DNA from: Siphonodentalium dalli
Lineage: Eukaryota; Mollusca; Scaphopoda; Gadilida; Siphonodentaliidae
NCBI GenBank assembly: GCA_032622095.1
Contig: CP136062.1
Coordinates: 57,176,420 to 57,240,419 of the forward strand
Reading direction: 5' to 3'
DNA length: 64,000 nt
The position numbers and the translations under genes were made by a program. Positions 33,416 through 46,597 of this stretch are shown here, piece by piece. Under the pieces are notes generated by a model. It worked only from the letters and a program-made list of their open reading frames with translations, searched no databases and was not told where the DNA came from. Positions within the stretch are counted from its first letter, which is position 1, and each line of letters opens with the position of its first letter.

Positions 33416-33863
33416 AAGGTACTCAATCCGAATTAAAGCTCGCAAATTACTATTTCCTTGGCTTCGGGTGTAAAAAATATTTGATTCGTGTCGTGGAACC
33501 CACACATCATAGCTAGGGGTGATCAGATATTGATGTTTGAAATCTAGTATTTCAATTTTAAGTGGCCCAGTAATCTGTCGACGAGAAGAAATTATCTGAC
33601 CAGATAGCGGATGGAGATCGATAACTCTAAAATCGAGTCGCTTTTTTGTGTCAGTTATTTAACAACTGGCAAAAATCCGTTGAACAAAACGTTGATAAAT
33701 AACAGGTTTTGGGTAATTTTATACTATACTTGACTCTGGTTAGGCTATAATAGCATTATTTTTGGGCAATTAATCGATTCTGATAACTGAAGTGGCATTT
33801 CAAAAAATGTTGTTGTTGGAATCTGATGATATGGGGACTGTCGAATCGGATTGAGTACCTTTA
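33416..33863. mobile_element. MITE with AAAGGTACTCAATCCGA termini
   Basis: The ends AAAGGTACTCAATCCGA and TCGGATTGAGTACCTTT are inverted repeats about 448 bp apart. The element lies exactly where the duplicated exon-4 segment is interrupted: CTGT before it and AACCTCAGGTATATTCC after it match the uninterrupted sequence at 24885-24905 and 34064-34082. Confidence 0.8.
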
Positions 33864-34085
33864 ACCTCAGGTATATTCCATTCTGCAACTGATGTATCAG
33901 AAAAGGCATTCTTAATAGTTAAAAAATAAGAAAACAATAATTTGGTAGTAAATTCAATACATCAACATGTACATTTATTTCATTTTTAGGCTGACTTTGC
34001 CTGAAGGAATGAAGGATTGGAGTTTGCTTCTAGAATGCCAGATATGGCTTTCTGCTGCTATCTGTTAACCTCAGGTATATTCCAT
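33864..34085 (+). pseudogene. Decayed duplicate of exon 4, copy B
   Basis: The acceptor CATTTTTAG near 33988 is followed by GCT GAC TTT GCC TGA, the same early stop as copy A, then a recognisable CCAGATATGGCTT and GTTAACCTCAGGTATATTCC. Copies A and B share the stop, so they probably arose from one already broken copy. Confidence 0.65.
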
Positions 34086-34119
34086 TCTGCAACTGATGTA
34101 TCAGAAAATGCATTCTTAA

Positions 34120-34400
34120 TAGTTATACCCCCCACAACAAAGTTAGGGGGGGGTATACTGGAGTCAGCTCGTCATCCGTCCATCCGTCGTCTGTCCGTGG
34201 ACACAAATTTGTCCGGAGTTTTTTTTATCAATTTCCGTGAAACTTGGCACAGGCATCAACCACCATGGGAACCTGTGCACCTGCGATTATGACATCTGTC
34301 AGACTTTTTTTGGTGGAGTTATTCCCCCTTTTTCGACTTAGAAAATTTCTGCAACACGTATAATTTTGTCCAAGCTTTTATTCCTACATTTTTAGGTAAA
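34120..34400 (+). repeat. Repeat beginning ATACCCCCCACAACAAAG
   Basis: Contains CGTGAAACTTGGCAC, ACCATGGGAACCTGTGCACC and GGTGGAGTTATTCCCC. The same segments recur at 39500-39780, on the other side of the tandem array, with a GGGGGGTAT end near 39928. Confidence 0.7.
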
Positions 34401-34405
34401 TTTTT

Positions 34406-36710
34406 AGCTCACCTGAGACAAAGTCTCCGGTGGAGCTATAGTCATCACTCCTCGTTCGTCGTCCATCCATCCGTCCATTCATCCGTCAACAATTCTTTGA
34501 ACATCTTCTCCTCTGATTTCATTGGACGGAATGGGTTCATATTTGGTGTGGATGTTCCCTAGGTGACTCCCATTCAGATTTGTTCAAATGAGGTCACTGG
34601 GTCAATTAGTTGCGAAGCCAGGGCCATAACTCTTTCCCTCCATAGTACTTCTTAAAATGACTTCTTGCCTAGAATCATTGGTCCGATTTAGCTTATATTT
34701 GGTATGAAGGGTTCTTGAATGACTGGGGTTCAGATTTGTTCAAATGATGTCACCAGGTTGATTAGTTGAGAAACCAGGGCCATAACTGTTCCTCCTTAGT
34801 AATTCTTAGAATGACATCTTATCAAGAAACAGTGGGCCGATTTAGCTTATATTTGGTACTGAGGGAACTTGGGTGACTGGGAATCAGATTTGTTCAAATT
34901 GGCTCACTGGGTCAAATAGGGGCATAGCCAGGGACATAACTCTAAAAACAAAAAAATTACATTTTTGCATTTTGATCATTGATTTTTAGCTCACCTGAGA
35001 CAAAGTCTCCGGTGGAGCTATAGTCATCACTCCTCGTCCGCCGTTCGTCCATCCATCCGTGAACAATTCTTTGAACATCTTCTCCTCTGAAACCGTTATG
35101 CCGAATTGGTTCATATTTGGTGTGGATGTTCCCTAGGTGACTGTCATTCAGATTTGTTCAAATGAGGTCACTATGTCAAATAGTTGCGAAACCAGGGCCA
35201 TAACTATATTCCTCCTTGGTAATTCTTATAACAACTTTTTGTCTAGAACCATTATGCCGATTTAGTTTATATTTGGTATGGATGGTCATTGAATGACTGG
35301 GGTTCAGATTTGTTCAAATGGGGTCATTGGGTCAAATAGGGGTGGAGCCAGGGACATAATTCCAAAAAAAAATATTATAAAAAATTCAGATTGAACTCCT
35401 TGATCAAATTCATCAATTTAACATACAAATTCTTTTTATCACCCTCCCCCACATGACCCAGACCCCCACCCTGCCCCCAACCAACAGCACTTCACCCCAT
35501 CTCATCTCCTAACTCACAGGATCTCTCCCACCAGCAGATTAAGTCAATTGTATTAGCTACAGACAGAGCGAGAGTTAATAGAAATACACAGTCATCAATT
35601 GAGATGTTTATGAGGCTGACAGGTGTGAACTAATGCTTAGCTAGCACTCATGCCAGTGTGTGTTATTAAAATCAAATCAAAACAAATTATTGTTCTCTAA
35701 CCTGAATTTAGTGTGTTTGGCATTTGCAGAATGAGGTCCCCAGAGGGTGAATTTGGTTATGCTACCCTGCACAGAAGGCTAACATCACCAAATACACTAG
35801 CCAGGGTCCTCATTCTGCTTAGGCCTCATCTTCTGGGAAGTATATAGGCCCTTAAATTGACATTTTTACTTACTTTTTTCCTTCTGTTTAGTTTCTATAT
35901 CCCCTGATTTGTGAATATAAAATGCATAATTGAGGTGCCAATGGGTGCACATCACCAACTTTAACTGGAGAACTTCAATCTGATGCTATGTCTCCCATAG
36001 CAGTTGAGGCCTAAACAGAATGAGGCCCCCAGAGGGTGAATTTGGTGATGCTAGCCCGCATTGCAGGATTGCGTCATTACATTCACCCTTTGGGGACCTC
36101 ATTCTGCAAATGTCAGACACTATGTTCAGGCTTGACTGTTCGAAAATTATTTTCTTAACCACCAGTATCCATCCAGTTGAACTCATTGTACCCTGATTTT
36201 GCAAAGAATACTTGGGGGGTATATTGGATTGAATTTGTCAGTCTCTATGTCAGACTGTTCTCCCATCCATCTGTCATTATGTCTCTATCCGTCCATCAAT
36301 TGTTTTCTTCTCCAGATACATATTAAAGACCAAATGGGTTTATATATTTAGGTGTGGATGTCCCCCAGGTGACTCACAATCAGATTTGTTCAAATGAGTT
36401 CATCAGGTCAAATAGGTGAGAAGTCAGGGCCATAACTCTTTCCTTCCATAGTAATTCTTAAAACAATTTCTTCTCAAGAACCATCTGGACTATTTAGCTT
36501 ATGTTTGGTATGGAGGGTCCTTCGGTGACTGGGGTTTAGATTTGTTCAGATTTGGGGTCATTTTAGGAAAATCAGTTCAGTTCAACTCTTAAAATCCACT
36601 GTCTGAAATTACCAAATGAATGGATCTCATAGATTGGGATTCACATTTGTTCAAATAGGGGCGGAGATAAGAGATTTAATTATCAACCAGCCACCCTACC
36701 TGTGCTTTTT
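34406..36710 (+). repeat. 2.3-kb tandem unit A
   Basis: Begins AGCTCACCTGAGACAAAGTC and contains a second such start at about 34988. It is colinear with 36711-39004 with few differences and a small indel near 34460. Inside are GCAGAATGAGGTCCCCAGAG hairpins at 35728-35818 and 36014-36110. The GTTCAAATGAGGTCACTGGG/GCCAGGGCCATAACT motifs belong to a dispersed family I associate with molluscs. Confidence 0.85.
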
Positions 36711-39004
36711 AGCTCACCTGAGACGAAGTCTCCGGTGGAGCTATAGTCATCACTGCTCGTCTGTCCGTCCATCCGTCCGACAACAATTCTTTGAACATCT
36801 TCTCCTCTGATTCCATTGGACGGAATGGGTTCATATTTGGTGAGGATGTTCCCTAGGTGACTCCCATTCAGATTTGTTCAAATGAGGTCACTGGGTCAAT
36901 TAGTTGCGAAGCCAGGGCCATAACTCTTTCCCTCCATAGTACTTCTTAAAATGACTTCTTGCCTAGAATCATTGGTCCGATTTAGCTTATATTTGGTATG
37001 AAGGGTTCTTGAATGACTGGGGTTCTGATTTGTTCAAATGATGTCACCAGGTTGATTAGTTGAGAAACCAGGGCCATAACTGTTCCTCCTTAGTAATTCT
37101 TAGAATGACATCTTATCAAGAAACAGTGGGCCGATTTAGCTTATATTTGGTACTGAGGGAACTTGGGTGACTGGGAATCAGATTTGTTCAAATTGGCTCA
37201 CTGGGTCAAATAGGGACAGAGCCAGGGACATAACTCTAAAAACAAAAAAATTACATTTTTGCATTTTGATCATTGATTTTTAGCTCACCTGAGACAAAGT
37301 CTCCGGTGGAGCTATAGTCATCACTCCTCGTCCGCCGTTCGTCCATCCATCCGTGAACAATTCTTTGAACATCTTCTCCTCTGAAACCGTAATGCCGAAT
37401 TGGTTCATATTTGGTGTGGATGTTCCCTAGGTGACTGTCATTCAGATTTGTTCAAATGAGGTCACTATGTCAAATAGTTGCGAAACCAGGGCCATAACTA
37501 TATTCCTCCTTGGTAATTCTTATAACAACTTTTTGTCTAGAACCATTATGCCGATTTAGTTTATATTTGGTATGGATGGTCATTGAATGACTGGGGTTCA
37601 GATTTGTTCAAATGGGGTCATTGGGTCAAATAGGGGTGGAGCTAGGGACATAATTCCAAAAAAAAATATTATAAAAAATTCAGATTGAACTCCTTGATCA
37701 AATTCATCAATTTAACATACAAATTCTTTTTATCACCCTCCCCCACATGACCCAGACCCCCACCCTGCCCCCAACCAACAGCACTTCACCCCATCTCATC
37801 TCCTAACTCACAGGATCTCTCCCACCAGCAGATTAAGTCAATTGTATTAGCTACAGACAGAGCGAGAGTTAATAGAAATACACAGTCATCAATTGAGATG
37901 TTTATGAGGCTGACAGGTGTGAACTAATGCTTAGCTAGCACTCATGCCAGTGTGTGTTATTAAAATCAAATCAAAACAAATTATTGTTCTCTAACCTGAA
38001 TTTAGTGTGTTTGGCATTTGCAGAATGAGGTCCCCAGAGGGTGAATTTGGTTATGCTACCCTGCACAGCAGGCTAACATCACCAAATACAATAGCCAGGG
38101 TCCTCATTCTGCTTAGGCCTCATCTTCTGGGAAGTATATAGGCCCTTAAATTGACATTTTTACTTACTTTTTTCCTTCTGTTTAGTTTCTATATCCCCTG
38201 ATTTGTGAATATAAAATGCATAATTGAGGTGCCAATGGGTGCACATCACCAACTTTAACTGGAGAACTTCAATCTGATGCTATGTCTCCCATAGCAGTTG
38301 AGGCCTAAACAGAATGAGTCCTCCAGAGGGTGAATTTGGTGATGCTAGCCCGCATTGCAGGATTGCGTCATTACATTCACCCTTTGGGGACCTCATTCTG
38401 CAATTGTCAGACACTATGTTCAGACTTGACTGTTCCAATATTATTTTCTTAACCACCAGTATCCATCCAGTTGAACTCATTGTACCCTGATTTTGCAAAG
38501 AATACTTGGGGGGTATATTGGATTGAATTTGTCAGTCTCTATGTCAGACTGTTCTCCCATCCATCTGTCATTATGTCTCTATCCGTCCATCAATTGTTTT
38601 CTTCTCCAGATACATATTAAAGACCAAATGGGTTTATATATTTAGGTGTGGATGTCCCCCAGGTGACTCACAATCAGATTTGTTCAAATGAGTTCATCAG
38701 GTCAAATAGGTGAGAAGTCAGGGCCATAACTCTTTCTTTCCATAGTAATTCTTAAAACAATTTCTTCTCAAGAACCATCTGGACTATTTAGCTTATGTTT
38801 GGTATGGAGGGTCCTTCGGTGACTGGGGTTTAGATTTGTTCAGATTTGGGGTCATTTTAGGAAAATCAGTTCAGTTCAACTCTTAAAATCCACTGTCTGA
38901 AATTACCAAATGAATGGATCTCATAGATTGGGATTCACATTTGTTCAAATAGGGGCGGAGATAAGAGATTTAATTATCAACCAGCCACCCTACCTGTGCT
39001 TTTT
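36711..39004 (+). repeat. 2.3-kb tandem unit B
   Basis: Copy of unit A at an offset of 2294 bp for most of its length. Differences are mostly single bases (for example CCCCCAGAGG against CCTCCAGAGG), so the duplication is fairly recent. Confidence 0.9.
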
Positions 39005-39400
39005 AGCTCACCTGAGACGAAGTCTCCGGTGGAGCTATAGTCATCACTGCTCGTCTGTCCGTCCATCCGTCCGACAACAATTCTTTGAACATCTTCTCCT
39101 CTGATTCCATTGGACGGAATGGGTTCATATTTGGTGAGGATGTTCCCTAGGTGACTCACATTCAGATTTGTTCAAATGAGTTCACTTGGCGAAGCCAGGG
39201 CCATAACTCTTTCTCTCCATAGTATTCTTAAAATGACTTCTCAAATACCATCAGGCTATATGGGTTCATATTTGGTATGAAGGATTCTTGGGTGACTGGG
39301 GTTCAGATTTGTTCAAATCAGGTTACTGTGTCAAATGTGGGCGGGGCCAGGGACATAACTCCAAATTTTATTTTTTTTAGATTTAACTCTTTAGATATCT
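39005..39400 (+). repeat. Partial third unit of the 2.3-kb array
   Basis: Follows unit B from AGCTCACCTGAGACGAAGTC for about 160 bp almost exactly, then diverges and continues as a more distant member of the same family. Confidence 0.75.
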
Positions 39401-40480
39401 ACTTCTTTTAAAGTGATTATGAACAGTTCTGACTGTTGTGGTCTCCAGAGTCCCAGTCTTTGCAGTCGGTGAGCGACCCCACAGTCATTGACTGTCTCGT
39501 TTTTTTTAACTTGGCACAAATATTTAGTACCATGGGAACCTGTGCACCTGCGATTATGACGTCTGTCCGACATTTTTTGGTGGAGTTATCCCCATTTTCC
39601 GACTTAGAATTTTTTTTGCAACATGCCTAATTTTGTCCGAGCTTTTTATTTCTATATTTTTAGGTCAATATTTTTAAATCTTGGCACTGATATTTAGTAC
39701 CATGAGAACCTGTGCACCCGCGATTATGATGTCCATCCGACTTTTGTTGTGGAGTTATTCCCCTTTTTCGACTTGCATAATTTTGTCGGAGCTTTTATTC
39801 CAACATTTTTCGGTCAATAGGTTTAAGATTACGGTTAGGTTTGTGCACCTGCAATGGGAACTGTTATTTTATAATTTTAACTAAATGTTTACTCACATGT
39901 GAAACATCTTAGTATTTTAAAAACACAGGGGGGTATCCTTAGTCCCATTGGGACAGTCACACCTTATGGACTTGTTTGAGTGCGACAAAGTTATAAGTTA
40001 GTTCTTAGGCTATATGCCAACATGGGGAATTTAGCATTCCACTAAAAAATCACCGAAAAATTCAAAGAAATTGATCGTACCACTCCATAGAAAACATCAT
40101 TAGAACTATGCTCATTTCCCTGGCCGCTGTAGCTTCCTACTGTGCATGTCTTATAAGTCACAGCCGGCTACAGCTTTTTTGCTCAAATACACTCAACAAT
40201 ACGCCATATGGTATGGTATGAGTAAATTCCGCCGATGACTTGTCCGCGCACCCCCATCAGATGGGGTAGAATCCTACATTGTACTATATTATACAAACAT
40301 GTTTTTATATCGTAAAGTCACAGTAGACCTGAAATCGGCCTTTGACCTGCGCAGAGTGGACCTCAAACTTGGATGAGCCTTTGATCTGTGTTGCGGCACA
40401 TGTAAGCGAACCCGCCGACGTTGCTGAAACGTCCCATTACTGCGTCACACATCGAATGCTACAATGTACTATATATACAC
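39400..40480. repeat. Dispersed repeats flanking the array
   Basis: 39500-39935 repeats the ATACCCCCC family of 34120-34400 twice. About 39960-40210 matches the family at 62850-63000 (CACTCCATAGAAAACATC). No gene. Confidence 0.55.
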
Positions 40481-40499
40481 ACAGTTATGTAGATTGAAG

Positions 40500-40910
40500 A
40501 GAGATAACTCTATTAAGCCATCACCTGGAATGTCAACTTTACACCCCCAAGGGAGGAATTTAGACAGGAATTTTGCCATTAATCTGTGGATCGTTGCCCA
40601 CAGTATGGTTCTTTAACGTGCACACATGGTTGTATACGGGACAGGGACAGCCATTAACTTCCCCACCCGATAGAAGTTCATAGAACGGCGTGATCAAACC
40701 AGTGTTATCCCTGTACATGACACCGTGCGGGAGAGGATTACCGCTTAACGACACCTCAGCGAAGCATACACGGTACTTTATATAGGCACACTCAAAACTC
40801 CCGATTTTTGTTTTGTCGAGGATCGAGGTAAATCGATCCGGGGTCCAAGCGAAAATCTCTGGCCAATAGTCAAACACGCTAACCACTCAGCCACCACACT
40901 CCCATGAACA
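40500..40910 (-). mobile_element. tRNA-derived SINE
   Basis: Read on the minus strand from 40910, GTGGTGGCTGAGTGGTTAGC resembles a tRNA A box and CCCCGGATCGATTT a B box, about 45 bp apart, as in the tRNA head of a SINE. About 250 bp further down is GTGCACGTTAAAGAACCATA, a motif seen in the central domain of invertebrate SINEs as I recall. The 108-codon open frame across it is incidental. Confidence 0.6.
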
Positions 40911-42930
40911 CACTCCCATATCAACACAAACACGTGCTTCCGGTCAGCGAAGAGGTACGATAACTCGTGATCTTCCAGTCGTAATTTGACTTACCGTTTG
41001 AAGAGTGGCGATGTGGCTTTGCGAAAAATATATAAATATATCAAAGATATCATTTATCTCGCGAGGTGAATCAGATAAAATGGAACCATGCGTACATAGT
41101 TTTGTTATCAGTGCGGTCGGTTGGTTTATAGATTGATTTTTTTAATTTAAAACCAATAAAATGAACTTGGGTCGGGGTGTTTTGAAGACGGTCGGTCGGA
41201 TTACGGGAAACACGCATTCATTTTGTTTTGGCCTTGTTTCTAGTATTTGGAAGTTAACTGTTATTTGTTGACCTCCTTTTAAATGACATGTGAATGCACA
41301 AAAAATTGTGCTTTATAAAACAAACAGATATCAATATAATGAGAAATTATTCCAGTGATAATACAATGGCACTGATTATTATGATTTCCAATGGTATTTT
41401 TGCTTGTTTTTCCAAATATAGATATAGATGTACAAAACATGACAAACTCTGAATATTACTGTTTGGTTATAATTAATTTGGGGCACCCAAACTTCAGCCC
41501 CCAAACCTATTGTAACAGGTCGGGTGGCCTAGATATGTGTGTGATATATGAATCTAATTAACCGTGGGTGGTACATGTATATACTGGAAATTTTCAACTT
41601 TCCCCTTTATCATTCCATTAACTTCTGTAAGAATTATGCCTTGTGTCCAAGCTGAGCTACAATATCATTAACACTTTTATTAATGTATATCATCTCTTTT
41701 GTCCATTATTTGCAGGTAGGAACGTGTTTGGAATTCATTGGAACTACAGAGAAGAAGTTCAACACGAACACCTAATATTGCGATTCCGGGCTCTGAGCTT
41801 GAGATGGCACAGTTTGATGATCTTACTAAGAATTAAAGGTTCAACATCGTACCAACAGGTTAACCAGATCACCAGCATATATCCGTCAAAGTTGTATCAA
41901 AGTGGATGTCTAGCTGGAAAGTCTCTAACATGGTGACAAGGATGATCATCATCCAATCCAAGACAACTGTTTTATAGTCTCGTGTTGGCCTCCCTTTTCA
42001 TGATGTAATTTACATTGAACAACGTTATGGGGAGAGCGATAGGAGATTTCTGAAATTTTCTGCTGATCATTCTTCAGAATAAGTTTAAATTTCTGTGAAA
42101 CGACCAGGACCGTTATGTTATTTTGGTGGATTGATGATAACATGGTGACATTGACAGCTTCCTGCCTATGTTCGACCTCGTTGCTTTGCAACTCAGTTGA
42201 ACATAACCACCCCAAGCCATCAGGGTCATACCATGTTATTGTCAGTCCACCAAAATAACTTATAATAATACAGAAAATATGTATATCTTTCAATTTTTGT
42301 ACCATTTAATAATACAGAAAATATGTATATCTTTCAATTTTTGTACCATTTAATTAAATAAGCTGATATTGTCATCACAGGGATAATTGAAGCTGAAATT
42401 AAAGGTTGAAAATCTGTGATAACGGATGAAATTGCCTTTTTTCAGTGCAATGTTTTCCTCGTCAGAAACCAGACCTGTTGATATAATGTTATAAAAAAAC
42501 ATTTACCAGGTAAATATTGAAACTGGGAGCCCTAATTTGGTTAGTTTAAACCTGATCATATTTGTATATTAATTTTGTCTTTAAAGCGAAAAATGTCACG
42601 ACTTATCTCCCCATATTGTTTTACATCACTGATTGAGGTTAAAGCATTCGCAGTTGATTTCTCCTAACACATATCGTAGAATATTTCTGCAAAAAGATAA
42701 GTCTAAGTCGACTGATACATATATGTTTTCTTTTTCAAAGTGTATCTTATAATCTTCTTTGAACAGAGAGCAAATGGTAGAATTTGTTAAGAGAAAGAAG
42801 TCTCAAAATTGTTTTCAAAATCTGATATGATCAAATAGACAATTTTGGGGCTATCTGGGCTATAACAGGCCTATTGTGCCATCAATGCGAATATTACTCT
42901 TGTGAAATAGTATTCCTTGAACTATCATTA
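40911..42930. other. Intergenic stretch with one possible terminal exon
   Basis: After a good acceptor (CCATTATTTGCAG) 41716-41775 reads 19 codons then TAA (VGTCLEFIGTTEKKFNTNT). It is in phase 0 and on the strand of the small gene, so it could be an alternative last exon, but a single short exon is weak evidence. A 44-bp direct duplication lies at about 42262-42352 (AATAATACAGAAAATATGTA). Confidence 0.3.
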
Positions 42931-44770
42931 TATATAGGATGGATTCTCACCTAACTGAAAAGAGAGTAAGTTACACAAACTTCGCATTTCCACGTCGTAG
43001 GATCATGGCATATTAATATGTAGGGGCATAGAACACTCTAAACTGTTGCATGTCACCTTTAAGAGTTTCTTTCTATTATTTCATGTATTAATTTCACTAT
43101 CATCGAGATGTACAAAGCTTGTGTATTATACAATGTACACCAGTTCTAATTGAAATTACACTCTTGAACAAGCTATGCATTACAGAGTCTAAAGAAAATA
43201 TCTGGAAATTCCATTACCGCCAAGAATCTTTATGTTAGTGTCAGTCTATCACAACACTTAAAGTGATGAAGCCAATCAGTCGATTGATGATATTCAGGGA
43301 ACTCCCAGAGTTTCTCGACACATAGCTAAAATAGCATAATAAATCTCTTGTCATATCTGGTCACATTGATAATTTCACAGTTAGCACCCGTTTTCTTATC
43401 CGCCAAAACGAAAGTGACAGGAGATAACATTCATAAAACATTCATAAAACTGTGTGCTTTGATGTCATATGGCAGGAATTTCATGCTTGAGGTAAGAATA
43501 ATATTTTCCATCATGACCTGGCATGTGTGATGGAAAGATCTCACCCCGAGGGTTCAGATATTGCGGCCGAACACAAGGCGTCCAGACCAAATATCTGACC
43601 CTGAAGATGACTTTTATCTATGCCCATATCCCGACCCAAGTCATGATGGATTATTTTTCTCCCAAATCAAGAGCCTCATACAAGCTAGGTTAATAGGTTT
43701 GAGTGAAATATACATGTCTCATGCAAACGACATGGCTATGTTATCATTGGTCTAGACATGAATTCTGAGAAACCTGGTATGAATTTCTGAGAAATGCGTG
43801 TATTGATATGAACTGAGTTTGCCAAGAGAAATGTCCTTACCATGGAAAGTTGAACATGTTTCTGGTTATTTGACAGAAAAAATTAATGTTTTGAAGTGTT
43901 TGACAATTTGTTGCTACAATAACATTTTTCAAAAGTCTACCCACTTCGTTAATTAGGTGATTGACATTTTCTTTGACTGCATATAAGACATCAGTCCTTC
44001 CCACGAGGAAAACACAGCGAGAGCATTTATTTGCTCCCGTAATTCAGAAGATGGGTGTAATATTGCACCCATACTATAATTGTAAGTTGGGTTTTTCTAA
44101 AACAAAAAGTCATTGTGGAATAGACCTATGTCTAGTTACACTTTGATATGCCATTGTTGAACTGAGTTGGTAAAGGGTCTAATTAAACTTTCAAACAGTT
44201 CACTATTGACCCAACAATTACAGTCTCCATTAGTATTTTGAGATGAGGGATGGGTGTGAATTTTAGCACCCGTCATTTGAAAATTATGAGTGCGTATAGG
44301 TGCGAGTGCAATCACTCCCATCTCCTTGGAAGCACTGAGACATGAGGGGTTTTTTGCTTCAAGTGGACTACATATTGTCAAAATTATATAAATTTTTTTT
44401 TTTTTGCTTAGCCACGTGCATGAGCCGAGGCAATTCTGCTCGACTGAAATGGTATGAAATAGACAATAATACTATTTCTGATGCCATGCACTTGGTGTCT
44501 CGAAGCTCTTAATAAGTAATATGGGAGAGTGGCTCCGCCCAGTTGTGACGAGGGATACTAATATTACCATGCCCGCAATGTTTACTGGGTTGAAGACAGA
44601 AATGTCGAAGGGTGCTTCCATCTTTTTTTTATTGGTTAAAACTTTATAATATTTCGGACATGTCTATATTCTTTGGAATTATTTATAGAGTGCTGTGTAG
44701 TCCACAAGCTAAAACACACAAACAAATATATTATTATTATAGTTCTAACAGAAGGGCATGGAACAAATTA
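42931..44770 (+). repeat. 1.84-kb tandem unit A
   Basis: Starts at GGATGGATTCTCACCTAACT and is followed directly by a second copy at an offset of 1840 bp. No coding content was recognised; its open frames occur in both copies but have frame-breaking differences. Confidence 0.9.
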
Positions 44771-46597
44771 TATACAGGATGGATTCTCACCTAACTGAAA
44801 AGAGAGTAAGTTACACAAACTTTGCATTTCCACGTCGTAGGATCATGGCATATTAATATGTAGGGGCATAGAACACTCTAAACTGTTGCATGTCACCTTT
44901 ACGAGTTTCTTTCTATTATTTCATGTATTAATTTCACTATCATCGAGATGTACAAAGCTTGTGTATTATACAATGTACACCAGTTCTAATTGAAATTACA
45001 CTCTTGAACAAGCTATGCATTACAGAGTCTAAAGAAAATATCTGGAAATTCCATTACCGCCAAGAATCTTTATGTTAGTGTCAGTCAATCACAACACTTA
45101 AAGTGATGAAGCCAATCAGTCGATTGATGATATTCAGGGAACTCCCAGAGTTTCTCGACACATAGCTAAAATAGCATAATAAATCTCTTGTCATATCTGG
45201 TCACATTGATAATTTCACAGTTAGCACCCGTTTTCTTATCCGCCAAAACGAAAGTGACAGGAGATAACATTCATAAAACATTCATAAAACTGTGCGCTTT
45301 GATGTCATATGGCAGGAATTTCATGCTTGAGGTAAGAATAATATTTTCCATCATGACCTGGCATGTGTGATGCAAAAATCTCACCCCGAGGGGTCAGATA
45401 TTGCGGCCGAACACAAGGCGTCCAGACCAAATATCTGACCCTGAAGATGACTTTTTTCTATGCCCATCCAAGTCATGATGGATTATTTTTCTCCCAAATC
45501 AAGAGCCTCATACAAGCTAGGTTAATAGGTTTGAGTGAAATATACATGTCTCATGCAAACGAAATGGCTATGTTATCATTGGTCTAGACATGAATTCTGA
45601 GAAACCTGGTATGAATTTCTGAGAAATGCGTGTATTGATATGAACTGGGTTTGCCAAGAGAAATGTCCTTACCATGGAAAGTTGAACATGTTTCTGGTTA
45701 TTTGACAGAAAAAATGTTTTGAAGTGTTTGACAATTTGTTGCTACAATAACATTTTTCAAAAGTCTACCCACTTCGTTAATTAGGTGATTGACATTTTCT
45801 TTGACTGCATATAAGACATCAGTCCTTCCCACGAGGAAAACACAGCGAGAGCATTTATTTGCTCCCGTAATTCAGAAGATGGGTGTAATATTGCACCCAT
45901 ACTATAATTGTAAGTTGGGTTTTTCTAAAACAAAAAAGTCATTGTGGAATAGACCTATGTCTAGTTACACTTTAATATGCCATTGTTGAACTGAGTTGGT
46001 AAAGGATCTAATTAAACTTTCAAACAGTTCACTATTGACCCAACAATTACAGTCTCCATTAGTATTTTGAGATGAGGGATGGGTGTGAATTTTAGCACCC
46101 GTCATTTGAAAATTATGAGTGCGTATAGGTGCGAGTGCAATCACTCCCATCTCCTTGGAAGGACTGAGACATGAGGTGTTTTTTGCTTCAAGTGGACTAC
46201 ATATTGTCAAAATTATATAATTTTTTTTTTTTGCTTAGCCACGTGCATGAGCCGAGGCAATTCTGCTCGACTGAAATGGTATGAAATAGACAATAATACT
46301 ATTTCTGATGCCATGCACTTGGTGTCTCGAAGCTCTTAATAAGTAATATGGGAGAGTGGCTCCGCCCAGTTGTGACGAGGGATACTAATATTACCATGCC
46401 CGCAATGTTTACTGGGTTGAAGACAGAAATGTCTGAAGGGTGCTTCCATCTTTTTTTTATTGGTTAAAACTTTATAATATTTCGGACATGTCTATATTCT
46501 TTGGAATTATTTATAGAGTGCTGTGTAGTCCACAAGCTAAAACACACAAACGAATATATTATTATTATAGTTCTAACAGAAGGGCATGGAACAAATT
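44771..46597 (+). repeat. 1.84-kb tandem unit B
   Basis: Second copy of 42931-44770, about 99 percent similar by eye, with small deletions (for example near 45470 and 45715). It ends at GGCATGGAACAAATT, where unit A continues into unit B. Confidence 0.9.

Noticed and set aside
34017-39104. Recurring 64-72-codon frames in the 2.3-kb array
   Set aside because: Duplicated because the DNA is duplicated; translations include repeat-family sequence only.
40560-40886. 108-codon minus-strand frame
   Set aside because: Lies within the tRNA-derived SINE and has no recognisable protein features.
40810-40910. True tRNA gene
   Set aside because: A and B boxes are present but the acceptor stem and anticodon arm do not form a convincing cloverleaf.
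41949-42305. 118-codon minus-strand frame as a 3' exon of the TSR gene
   Set aside because: No cysteine pattern, transmembrane segment or phase-1 acceptor that would join it to the last TSR exon.
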